A DNA stretch of 64,000 bases from Hymenobacter swuensis DY53 (GTDB lineage: Bacteria; Bacteroidota; Bacteroidia; Cytophagales; Hymenobacteraceae). The notes beneath the pieces are model-generated. The model saw nothing but the letters and a program-made list of their open reading frames with translations, did not search any database and was not told the DNA's origin. Within the stretch, counting starts at the first letter, position 1, and each line of letters starts with the position of its first letter. The stretch covers positions 3,804,501 through 3,868,500 of the forward strand of contig NZ_CP007145.1 in NCBI RefSeq assembly GCF_000576555.1. The letters run 5' to 3'. Of this stretch, positions 25,401-31,914 are shown piece by piece. A program made the position numbers and the translations under genes.

Positions 25401-25757
25401 GTAGAGCTGGGCCAGCAGGCTGTGCAGCACCGGCCGAGCCGGGAATTGGGCCGTTTTCAGGTCCTGTTCCACCAGCTGAATGGCCTGCACATCGGCTTCC
25501 TCCTCCCGGGCTTCCAGCAGGCGCAGCTTGTACAGCAACGCCCGCAGGTGCTCGGGCGTGTTCTGCTGGCGGCGGGCCTGCTGGTACAGGGGCTCCAGCA
25601 GCTTCGCGGCCGAGGCGGTTTGCTCTTTGGCCAGCAGCTGGTCAATCTTTTTCCAGGTGGCAGGGTTGGGGCCGCCGGGGCTGGGCGGGGTGGTCTGGGA
25701 GGAACCGGAGGCGAAGAACATCAGCAGAACAAGCAGGCTTAGCAGGAAAGGACGCAT
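19476..25757 (-). CDS. Alpha-2-macroglobulin family protein with thioester motif, 2093 aa
   Basis: Large periplasmic or surface protein of the protease-trap family. The start chosen is ATG 25757, giving a signal peptide (MRPFLLSLLVLLMFFASG). An MG2 signature YTDRAIYRPGQTVYFKG lies near residue 610; a macroglobulin core (ETALWMPAVRTNAQGETVLE) follows a Met/Ala/Pro-rich flexible linker that could be the bait region. The thioester motif is YPYECSEQTFSR with Cys1545 (CxEQ), so covalent trapping is possible. The N-terminal ~400 residues are TPR-like helices. No lipobox is seen, unlike many Gram-negative homologues. No penicillin-binding partner gene is adjacent. Confidence 0.92.
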   Translation of the reverse strand: MRPFLLSLLVLLMFFASGSSQTTPPSPGGPNPATWKKIDQLLAKEQTASAAKLLEPLYQQARRQQNTPEHLRALLYKLRLLEAREEEADVQAIQLVEQDLKTAQFPARPVLHSLLAQLYARYYDAHRYQLYDRTQTTTDTADQSRQDLRTWDAARLGAAVVQHYRASVQDEPRRQQQLKLATLGYLSRGGSTEGRTLRPTLYDLLAHRAVEGLGNDELYLTKPAQQFELTDAALFGPAPEFAGLKLTAPPADSLNGQFHALQVLQQLLAFRLTDAGTPAALADADRLRLEFVYQHAELPTKTELYRVALARAAETYKALPISAELRVLEAGTWEETDPAKAHALAVAAEKQFPKSRGGRMAAALRQRLEQMELAFTTEDVLLPGQPWLLRLTARNAPRLYATAYRVSSAQLLRQLERPELYQNKTWQQRYARALAAAPVATWTLDVPGPRDFRSHTVQHAGPALPLGQYIIVLSTAASNPTKEKTGAVTAYSQVQVSELSYVRRSADRTEGPELLVLHRQSGAPQAGVRVLPFLTTYNQEARRHQVRRGQSTQTSAEGQVRIPVSTSSDYTQFNPALLSQGADSLWTEDLGHFYSRYNEHTRPEEAQPHTFLYTDRAIYRPGQTVYFKGILTEMLAGKSKLLTKRAVSLRLVDVNGQMVKSLDFVTSEFGSFHGSFVLPTGLLNGEMSLQTQYGSQSFAVEDYKRPTFQVTFEPVQGTPVLGQPVTVRGKATAYAGQPIDGATVSYRVVRRTFWPFFGRGFYGGGRPEQEILSGTARTDSAGGFAIIFEAKGDAAAANKRGGWRPGYAFEVTADVTDAAGETRTGTQRVSLGTEALTLRLELPELLNRAELPTPRLLSTNAAGEAQPARGQLRLYRLTPPARPLRPRLWEQPEREALSPEEFRRRFPLDAYGREDNDSTWARTLVLTQDFDTDKTPLLPALQTALVAQQPGRYLLEATAAPAAAGQPEARAEQRFTLFDPAATTLPVPTADWFVPLQDSVAPGQTARFLVGSSLDGARVLLEAEAKGETLRHEWLTLQAGQQRMVEVPVPAALGETQLYVHLTQVRDNRLYTHTAPVQVATPPAPLVLSIATFRDKLQPGQQETWRVTIHQTNGQPADAELLATLYDKSLDVFRPHDFADPDFSYRPYFPPTLAWQGRFGTEDGQELFHRYVAEYYPDAIRYPHLNMWGLWGNDEIPDQEELRDKVVASETVKGNTDIPADLAGLEPGSGTMVAADREMAPMAAAAPMAQNAKMARSAKFGAPSPVSPPEAPQPDLSTVQARKDFRETALWMPAVRTNAQGETVLEFQLPEAVTRWQLLALAHDQQLRTGLLRRELVTQKSLQVTPNAPRFFREGDQLTFAAKLSNLTAQALSGTAQLLLLDARTQQPLESQILKSSAQVKFSLNGNQSQAVIWNLTIPETAEGQLPLEAITYRVVARGQLSGKDKKEQRKQRRQNNRTTDNQQLTTVEDGEENTLPVLPNRVLITETLPMAVVGPATREFELKKLTSTTSNTRRNYSLTLEMTPNPAWYAVQALPYLMEYPYECSEQTFSRLYANLLAAKILQSNPQLRTTLAEWQRAAQAGDKAALTSKLEQNQELKALLLQETPWVRDAQNETERMRRLAELFDEPRLKAETARALTKLRQMQLPDGSFPWFERMPADRYITQLIVAGFGKLQKLGAFDAQQDPTARQLLQNAVAYLDGELQRDYTQLRKQPKVDLKQDHLSDLQVQALYARSFWPALAVRKEAQPAQVYYQQQAATYWPGRTRYLQAEIALALHRAKAQPAAVKAILTALQENALHSPELGMYWKEVRGGYYWREAPTETQATLIEAFDEVLSDQKSVDEMKLWLLSQKRVQSWESTRATADACYALLLRGSNWLQPTQPLQVAVGGKPVQPTTQQAGTGYYKVTWPAADIKPAQGRVTVQKPDAGVAWGGLYWQYFEQPDKLTAAVGGLQLERRLYREQRTAAGPVLEPLSAATPLRVGDVLVVRLVLRADRDLEYVHLKDQRAAGLELIGQTSGYRYQSGLGYYESPRDAATNFFISYFPKGTHTFEYRLRAAQAGNFSGGLSQLQCLYAPEFTAHSAGTRVSIAGQ

Positions 25758-25858
25758 AGGGGCAGAACGAAGTAGCGGGGCAAGTTGGTAAAAACCCAGA
25801 TGCCGGCCGGCAGCAGATTCCATAGCCAGCCCGGCAGTTTTTTGCCACCCCAATAAAA

Positions 25859-25889
25859 AAGCCCTGTCGGCACGCGGCCGACAGGGCTT
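25859..25889 (-). terminator. Rho-independent terminator of the DinB-like gene
   Basis: A 13-bp perfect stem (25859-25871 with 25877-25889), followed on the minus strand by a T run. It lies 40 bp past the DinB-like stop and upstream of the macroglobulin gene. Confidence 0.85.
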
Positions 25890-25929
25890 TCAACCTGTGT
25901 TTTACTTGAGGAGAAGCGTGCTTGCCGCG

Positions 25930-26505
25930 CTACAGCTCCCGGCTGTCCAGCACCCGCTCAGCCTGGCCAATGTGGCGTTTCATGTGCTCCACCAGCAGCT
26001 CCAGCGCATCGGTCAGGCGGGGCAGCAGCAGCGGAATAATCGGGTTGGGAATCCGGATGGCGTTGGCATTCACGCGGCGGGCCTGCTCAATCAGGTTGCT
26101 GAGCTCATCCAGCTGACGGCTGAATACTTCCACCACGGTACGCGGCAACCGTGAGCCACTGGGCGCGTACTGCTGGGGCGTTTTCATGGGTTTCTCGCTG
26201 GCTGGCACGCGCATGGCGTCGGTCATTTTGCGGCCGAAATAGCCGTGCGCCACCGTATCGGCAGGCGAAGATCCCCGCTCCCGGGCCGCCTTTATCTTGC
26301 GACTGATAACCGGCAGATACAGGCCGCCCACAATGTTGAGGTGCTCTAGGCACTGGCCTACGCTCCATTTTCCGGGTCCGGGTCCCCGGTTCAGCTGGTC
26401 GTCGGTGAGGGAACGGAAGCGGCGGTTGGCCACTTCCCTTGCCTGCTCCACATCAGCAGCCAGGGCATCCAGAAAATCGGTAGTACGGAGGGCGGTAGCG
26501 GCCAT
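25930..26505 (-). CDS. DinB-like protein, 191 aa
   Basis: Four-helix-bundle protein of the DinB/YfiT superfamily, many of which bind a metal through three histidines and act as bacillithiol- or other thiol-transferases. Visible: GKWSVGQCLEHLN (first His), an AHGYFGR segment, and HMKRHIGQAERVL (second and third His). A full His triad therefore seems present. The protein is cytosolic, with no signal peptide. The gene stands alone, with its own terminator. The specific thiol or substrate cannot be read from the sequence. Confidence 0.82.
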   Translation of the reverse strand: MAATALRTTDFLDALAADVEQAREVANRRFRSLTDDQLNRGPGPGKWSVGQCLEHLNIVGGLYLPVISRKIKAARERGSSPADTVAHGYFGRKMTDAMRVPASEKPMKTPQQYAPSGSRLPRTVVEVFSRQLDELSNLIEQARRVNANAIRIPNPIIPLLLPRLTDALELLVEHMKRHIGQAERVLDSREL

Positions 26506-26633
26506 AGGTATAACGGGGCGGGTTCAGGAGGAATCTACTGTAATGATACGCGGCCGGAGCCGTTTCGACAATGAACGGCCGGAATTGCCGCCCGGATTCA
26601 CCAAAATTCCTGTCCGAGCGGTACTTTCGGGAT

Positions 26634-27611
26634 ATGGTATTGCCTTTTCTTCGTCTGGCGGGCTGCGGGCTGCTATTTCTGTTGCTGCTCTCTGCTACGC
26701 CGGCCCGGGCGCAGGCCGTACCAAGCCCGGGCGAAAACATTGCCTTTCTGGTGACGTTCGGCAGTCAGGCCGATAAAAGCTGGGGCGACGACGACTTTAC
26801 CCAGACGTTTTTCTTCCTCATCCCGAAGGAAAACCGCCAGCCTGTGTACATCCGCGTGTTTGACCCTGACTGCGGCGGCCTCTACGACGAGACCAAATTT
26901 AGCTGGAATACTACCACCGAGTTCAGTCTGTACGGCGGCCCAGGCACCTACTCTACCCCCGATGCCCGCGCCACCGAGCCTAAAGGCCAGTTCCGGGCCG
27001 GCACGCTACTGAAACAGTTGAAATTCGGCAGTGAGAAAACCTACGACAACAAGTGGTACTCGTTCGGGCCGCTGAACCCGCTGGAAGGCGAATTTGTGCA
27101 GGAGTTTGACGGCTACGTATTCAAGCTGGTGGTGCAGGGTAAAGCCGGCGACGACGGCAACCTGTACCGTTACTTCCTTAGCACCTCGCCTAGCCAGAAT
27201 ATACCCGTGGAAGGCGGCAACGCGTTTACCTACGAGTATTCCTTCCGCCTCTCGCCCCAGAAACGGGCCAAAACTCACCTCTACCCCTTCGTAAACGACC
27301 GGGTCATCAGCATTAAGCAAAGCAATTTCGATGTGGACGGCGACGTGGGCCTGAAAATCTTCAGCGTGGCCAAAAACGGCCATCCGGCCAAGGTGAGTGA
27401 GGATAATGTATGGGCCAGCAGCACCCACCTCATTGATGAGAAGGAGCACGGCCTCTCACTTGACCTGCAGCTCACTTCCCTCACCAAAGCCACCAATGAC
27501 CTGGTGTTTTACCTGACTGACCAGTACGGCGTGGCCCTGCCCTTCTTTGCTATTCCGCTCGGTGGCCCGCCCCGCTACCGCTACGAGGTAGACGTCAAGA
27601 TTCGAAAGTAA
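26634..27611 (+). CDS. Secreted hypothetical protein, 325 aa
   Basis: Start at ATG 26634 (MVLPFLRLAGCGLLFLLLLS), with a signal peptide ending ARA-Q. The mature protein is beta-rich and aromatic: IAFLVTFGSQADKSWGDDDF, QPVYIRVFDPDCGGLYDE, and a long run of strands ending YRYEVDVKIRK. There are few cysteines and no catalytic motif. It resembles conserved exported proteins of Bacteroidota with no assigned role. No T9SS sorting domain or lipobox is present, so it is probably periplasmic. Confidence 0.6.
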   Translation: MVLPFLRLAGCGLLFLLLLSATPARAQAVPSPGENIAFLVTFGSQADKSWGDDDFTQTFFFLIPKENRQPVYIRVFDPDCGGLYDETKFSWNTTTEFSLYGGPGTYSTPDARATEPKGQFRAGTLLKQLKFGSEKTYDNKWYSFGPLNPLEGEFVQEFDGYVFKLVVQGKAGDDGNLYRYFLSTSPSQNIPVEGGNAFTYEYSFRLSPQKRAKTHLYPFVNDRVISIKQSNFDVDGDVGLKIFSVAKNGHPAKVSEDNVWASSTHLIDEKEHGLSLDLQLTSLTKATNDLVFYLTDQYGVALPFFAIPLGGPPRYRYEVDVKIRK

Positions 27612-27727
27612 CCGTCCGGCAGCCTGAGGTGGCGGCAGCTGGCCTAGCAATAGTTTTTCATCGGATTGATTTTCTGCCGATTTACGCCTAACATGAAGGC
27701 CGTATTCGCTAGTAAAGTTTATCCGTT

Positions 27728-28770
27728 ATGTCTGACCAGCGCCCGGCTCCGGCTAAGCCCGCTCTTTCCCGCCGCCCGGCGCTTTACCCCCTGCAACGGG
27801 CTGTTCGGCGCTATTTTGGCTTTTCCCGCCGTGAAACCTCCGGCTTTGTGGTGCTGGTGCTGCTGATGGTGCTCTGGCTCTGGCTGCCGGCCCTGCTCCG
27901 GCCCGTGCTGCCAGCCTACAACCCATCCGCCGACCAACGGCTGCTTAATACGCTGGCGGCTGAACTGGCAGCCCGTCGTACGGCCCGGCCGCAGTTTGCC
28001 AGCCGTTACCCCAGGCGCACGTACCCCGCGCGGCCCCGGGTGCCGCAGGTGGCCCTGGCACCTTTCAATCCCAACGCTCTTTCTGCGCTTGACTGGCAAG
28101 CTCGGGGGTTACCCGCGTGGCTGGCGGAGCGGCTGGTAAAGTACCGCGACGCGGTGGGCGGCTTCCGGGCCAAGGAGCAACTCCGCAAAGCCTACGGGCT
28201 GTCGGATACTACCTACGCCCGGCTGGCTCCCTACCTGCAACTACCCGATCAGCTTCCCCCCGGGAGGCCCGCTCGTATGCCCGCAGTCAGCCCGGCCAGT
28301 ATCCGGACCGCAAGCCGTTCGAAGTCACGCCCGGCCGCTTCCCGCGCAAACCGACCCGCCTTGCGGCCTTCGACCTGAACACGGCTGATACGACCCAATT
28401 GATGCAGATTCGGGGAATTGGGCGCGGGTACGCTCGCCGAATCGTGGAGTTTCGCCAGCGGCTGGGCGGGTTTCTGCGCAAAGAGCAGGTAGCCGAAATT
28501 TACGTGCTGCACGATGCCCCGGACTTGGTGGACAGTCTGCGCAAATACACCTTTGTGGGCGCTGGCTTCACGCCTGTCCAAGTAGATGTCAATAATGCTT
28601 CCTTTGAGGTGCTACAGGCGCACCCGTACGTGGGTAAACGGCTGGCGCGGGTGCTGGTGGCGTTCCGGCAGCAGCACGGCCCGTTTCGCCAACCTACCGA
28701 CCTGCGGCAGATCCGCGTGCTGGACGAGGCTACGTTTGAAAAGCTGCAACCATACTTGGTGGTGCGATAG
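27728..28770 (+). CDS. ComEA-like helix-hairpin-helix protein, interrupted by a frameshift
   Basis: Two frames together encode one protein. Residues 1-70: a basic N-terminus, then a single membrane anchor (FVVLVLLMVLWLWLPALL). Three helix-hairpin-helix units follow: FNPNALSALDWQARGLPAWL, then DLNTADTTQLMQIRGIGRGY, and DVNNASFEVLQAHPYVGKRL. The frame changes at a run of six C's (28256-28261) between units 1 and 2; a -1 shift, or one missing C, restores it. The protein would be an anchored DNA-binding protein of the ComEA group. The frameshift may be real, a sequencing error, or slippage on the C run. Confidence 0.78.
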
Positions 28771-29161
28771 GGGCATATTTGGGCGAGAAGGTGGTGAACT
28801 ACAAAGCTGCCATTGCCGCAGTAACGAAAGCACCCATAAGCTACCGTTACGCGGTGACGCAGCAGATGGCGTAAGCCGTTTCGCCCGGTCTGACAGGCTT
28901 CCAGTGCCGGTTATGGGACACCCACGGAGCTTTTATATTCTACATCAGTCTTGGCCAAACAACTCGTGTAGCAAGGCAGACTTCCTGAGTGGTTCCGCCG
29001 GATAACCCCGGGGAATGTGCTGGAATTATTAACAAGGTACTACCTAGTCAGCTGCCGCCCTACCGGAAGTCAGCGGCAAAATTCTCATTTTCGGCGGTTG
29101 AAACCTGTTGCTCGGCGTAAGCTGGCAGAAACCCGGCTGAACTTTGCCGGCCCCGCTCTCT
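28771..29161. other. Intergenic stretch of ~390 bp without a recognisable gene
   Basis: No open frame with coding character on either strand, and no strong hairpin or repeat. The last ~50 bp may include the promoter of the 29162 lipoprotein gene (GAACTTTG near 29139 is a weak -7-like match). Confidence 0.45.
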
Positions 29162-30019
29162 ATGCTCCTTTCTTTCCGCTCCGTCTCGGTTTTGTCTTTC
29201 ACCTGCCTCCTCGCAAATGCTGGCTGTACTTCCGACCAGGGCCGGGGCTCCTTCGCGGAGGTCACGCAGGAGTATGAGGTCACGCAAACTGGCCGCATAA
29301 CGCACCGGGCCCAGGAAAGCTCCGGCTTGGAAACAGCCGGGCCCGAGGGTGACTTATGGACTCACGCCGATGGTGGCAACACCGCCCGCCTTTACCGCAT
29401 TACCCGCCAAGGCGACCTACTGCAGGCGCTGGACCTGGAGCCACTGCAGAATATTGATTGGGAGGATCTGGCCCAAGACGAAGAGCACCGGCTCTACCTC
29501 GGCGACTTCGGCAACAACCAGAACAAGCGCCGCAATCTGGCCATTTACCGGCTTAGCGGCCCTAGTCTGCAACAACTGGATACAATTCAGTTTACCTATC
29601 CCGACCAACACGACTTTCCGCCCCGCAAGCCGCGCCGCAATTTCGACTGTGAGGCATTTTATTATTACCAGGACAGCCTGTACCTGTTCACTAAAAACCG
29701 GGGCGAAGGGGGCTTTGTGAAGCAGTACGTGGTGCCCGCCCGCCCGGGCCGCCATACTGCCCGCCTCGCCGATAGCCTGCAATTGCCCACCTGGGTTACC
29801 GCCGCCGATATCAGCCCCGATGGGCACCGGGTGGCCCTGCTGGGGTACGGCTACGTGTATCAGTTTGAGCGGTTAGCCGGCCGTCGGCTGTTTGATGGCC
29901 AGAAAACCCGCCTTGCGCTGCCTAAATCCGGGCAGGCAGAGGCTCTGGTATTTATCAACAATAAGGACTTTATCATCAGCAATGAGAAGGGCAAGCTGTT
30001 ACTGGCAGCTCACAAATAA
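29162..30019 (+). CDS. Lipoprotein with beta-propeller-like repeats, 285 aa
   Basis: Start at ATG 29162 with a lipoprotein signal (MLLSFRSVSVLSFTCLLANA, then GC). The mature part alternates strands with conserved GD/GN turns (GDLWTHADGGNTARLYRITR, LYLGDFGNNQNKRRNLAIYR, DCEAFYYYQDSLYLFTKNRG, ADISPDGHRVALLGYGYVYQ), typical of a propeller of the SdiA-regulated or esterase-like-phytase type. A catalytic role cannot be shown. It is likely anchored in the inner leaflet of the outer membrane. Confidence 0.6.
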   Translation: MLLSFRSVSVLSFTCLLANAGCTSDQGRGSFAEVTQEYEVTQTGRITHRAQESSGLETAGPEGDLWTHADGGNTARLYRITRQGDLLQALDLEPLQNIDWEDLAQDEEHRLYLGDFGNNQNKRRNLAIYRLSGPSLQQLDTIQFTYPDQHDFPPRKPRRNFDCEAFYYYQDSLYLFTKNRGEGGFVKQYVVPARPGRHTARLADSLQLPTWVTAADISPDGHRVALLGYGYVYQFERLAGRRLFDGQKTRLALPKSGQAEALVFINNKDFIISNEKGKLLLAAHK

Positions 30020-30064
30020 CGTAGCCCGCCAGTGTCACCTCAAGGGCTGACCTGACGGGCTACG
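30020..30064. terminator. Hairpin between converging genes
   Basis: GTAGCCCGCCAG (30021-30032) pairs with CTGACGGGCTAC (30052-30063) with one mismatch, directly after the stop at 30019. There is no T run, so it is a weak terminator or an RNA-stabilising end. Confidence 0.5.
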
Positions 30065-30093
30065 CTACTTAGAGGAAAACCTGTATCCTGACG

Positions 30094-31002
30094 TTAATCC
30101 GGTGAGCCGCTACGGCCGGGAGTCGCCCCGTAATCCGGGGACTGCTCAGGATTGGTACGATCATCCGACGCTCCTCCGTAATTCCGGGCACCATCTTCTT
30201 TTTCGAAGTCGCCACGGGCCGGGGAGCCAGCCTGCTGGTTAGGGCTAGCCGCATCGTATTCATCATTGTACGAGCCGCCTTTCGACCCAAAGCCTTTGCC
30301 TGAACTGCCCTGCGCATCGGTGGAGCCCGCTGCCTGATAGCCACTACCGGGGCCGTTGGTGGGAGTTGCCTCGGCCTCATCAGTGCCTTGGCTGGCATTG
30401 GAAGGTGCGGCTCCGGTGTGTAGCCCCTGCGGCCCACCCTCCGGATGATTGGGCGTATAATCTTCGCGCTGATTGCGCTGGCTGGCGACCGGGGCAGTGT
30501 TGGCGGGGTGGCCGCCTAACGAAGTGGTTCCGTAATTTTCTGCAAAACCCGAGTCTGGGCCTTTTGGTGCGGCATTATCATTAGCGAAGGCAGACCCGAC
30601 AGCCGAGCCGGCCGGATTACCAGCTCCTACCGCCTGCGTTCCGAAGCTGCCGTTTTCAGCGGATGGCTTGCCTTCCGCGTGCTGTTCCCGCTCCCCTACA
30701 TAACCGGTAGTGGCGGCCGGCGCGTCAAGGGTGCCGGCGTAGGTATCGTCTCCCCGGCTCAGCTCGTTGCCATAGCCGCCCTGCGTGGTTCCTTGGTCCG
30801 ATTGGCGCCCGAATTCCCCCCGGCTTGCGCCGGCTACTTCGTTTTGCTCGTGGTTTCGGTCGTGGGCGAAAGGCTGTTCGGCGGGGGTATTGGCCGGCGT
30901 CTGAAGTTCTGGCGGCACCGCGCCCTGGCTGTTATCGGCGGGGCTGGCCGGCGTGTGGGGCTGGTTGTCACTTGGGGTGTGGGAGGTGGTTGCGTCCGTC
31001 AT
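30094..31002 (-). CDS. Intrinsically disordered hydrophilic protein, 302 aa
   Basis: The whole protein is made of Gly, Ala, Ser, Thr, Pro, Asn, Gln, Asp and Glu, with almost no bulky hydrophobic residues, no cysteine and no signal peptide. Short motifs recur (NYGG, GAxPSNAS, GSGYQAAGS, GSxGKGFGSKGGSYND). Such extremely hydrophilic, disordered proteins resemble stress or desiccation proteins, but no LEA-type repeat is evident. It lies next to the divergent cold-shock gene, sharing the region 31003-31140. The frame and composition are clear; the function is not. Confidence 0.7.
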   Translation of the reverse strand: MTDATTSHTPSDNQPHTPASPADNSQGAVPPELQTPANTPAEQPFAHDRNHEQNEVAGASRGEFGRQSDQGTTQGGYGNELSRGDDTYAGTLDAPAATTGYVGEREQHAEGKPSAENGSFGTQAVGAGNPAGSAVGSAFANDNAAPKGPDSGFAENYGTTSLGGHPANTAPVASQRNQREDYTPNHPEGGPQGLHTGAAPSNASQGTDEAEATPTNGPGSGYQAAGSTDAQGSSGKGFGSKGGSYNDEYDAASPNQQAGSPARGDFEKEDGARNYGGASDDRTNPEQSPDYGATPGRSGSPD

Positions 31003-31140
31003 GGCGTAGAGTAGCTGGGTTGGGTCCTTCTGTCATACGCAGCCAGCGCGGCCACGTTCCAAACCGGGCTATTTTTACCAATCTGGAAAACCATGTAGAT
31101 TTACCGCCATTCTTTCACCCCACAACCGCTTACACCCGCT

Positions 31141-31332
31141 ATGAAAACCGGCAAAGTGAAGTTTTTTAATGAGTCCAAAGGCTATGGTTTCATCGTTCAG
31201 GATGAAAACGGCCAGGAAATTTTTGTACACCAGACGGGTCTCGTTCACGAAATCCGTGAGAATGACCGGGTTTCGTTTGACATCATTGATGGCAAAAAAG
31301 GCCAGAACGCCGTGAAGGTAGAGCGCATCTAA
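31141..31332 (+). CDS. cspA: Cold-shock domain protein, 63 aa
   Basis: Single-stranded nucleic-acid-binding beta-barrel (RNA chaperone). RNP1 is seen as KGYGFIVQD and RNP2 as EIFVHQTGL; the protein begins MKTGKVKFFNESKGYGFI and ends NAVKVERI, the usual span for bacterial Csp. It has its own terminator at 31350. The upstream 5' region (31003-31140) may act as a thermosensitive leader, as in other csp genes, but no specific structure is shown here. Confidence 0.95.
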   Translation: MKTGKVKFFNESKGYGFIVQDENGQEIFVHQTGLVHEIRENDRVSFDIIDGKKGQNAVKVERI

Positions 31333-31349
31333 CCAGCCCGCCACCTACC

Positions 31350-31386
31350 AAAAAAGGCCCGCCGGATGTACCGGTGGGCCTTTTTT
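31350..31386. terminator. Bidirectional terminator after cspA
   Basis: AAAAAAGGCCCGCCGG (31350-31365) pairs with CCGGTGGGCCTTTTTT (31371-31386) around a 5-nt loop. It serves cspA and the converging gldH. Confidence 0.9.
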
Positions 31387-31401
31387 ATGTAGTGAAGTAC
31401 C

Positions 31402-31905
31402 TTATTTACCTGCTGGCGCGTGCGTCACTACCCGCACGCCCACGGCCATGATGCCACGGAGCTGATCCTGGCGCATGTACTGCTCCAGCGTGATTTTGTA
31501 CGGTCCCGTCTGGGAAAACTTCTGGTTTGGCAGAGCCAGGAAACGGTGGTCGAAAATATCCCCGGACCCGTTGCCGCGCGGCTCCCCGGTTTGCGGATCC
31601 ATCAGCAGCATCTGGTGCAGCCGCCTTGACAGAGGCTTACCATTGGGGCCACTGAGCGTGTGCTTTACATAGAGATTATAATACTCGTAATCAGCCGCGT
31701 TCCGCACGTTGAAATACACATCGTAGTGCTGAGCAGTGTCGGGTATTTCAAACTCAAAGGAAGGCTTGTCCTGCACAGCCCATACATAGGGCTCACCCAG
31801 TGGGGATTTGAGGTCGGTATTCTTCTCATACACCTCATTGGCGTCACAGGAAGCCAGTAGCAGACTCACCCCCAGAGCCGGGAGCAAACGGAGCAGAAAA
31901 TGCAT
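31402..31905 (-). CDS. gldH: Gliding motility lipoprotein GldH, 167 aa
   Basis: The lipoprotein signal (MHFLLRLLPALGVSLLLASC) and mature pattern (NEVYEKNTDL, FEIPDTAQHYDVYFNVRNA, YEYYNLYVKHTLSGPNGK, RLHQMLLMDPQTGEPRGNGS, FPQTGPYKITLEQYMRQD-like) identify GldH. In Flavobacterium it is required for gliding; homologues also occur in non-gliding Bacteroidota, so motility cannot be claimed from it alone. It starts 9 bp after the ricT stop, forming a two-gene operon. Confidence 0.88.
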   Translation of the reverse strand: MHFLLRLLPALGVSLLLASCDANEVYEKNTDLKSPLGEPYVWAVQDKPSFEFEIPDTAQHYDVYFNVRNAADYEYYNLYVKHTLSGPNGKPLSRRLHQMLLMDPQTGEPRGNGSGDIFDHRFLALPNQKFSQTGPYKITLEQYMRQDQLRGIMAVGVRVVTHAPAGK

Positions 31906-31914
31906 AACGAAGAG

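Noticed and set aside
19389..25791. Several 90-250 codon rightward frames under the macroglobulin gene
   Set aside because: All are shadows of the 2093-codon gene; their translations are low-complexity and match no family.
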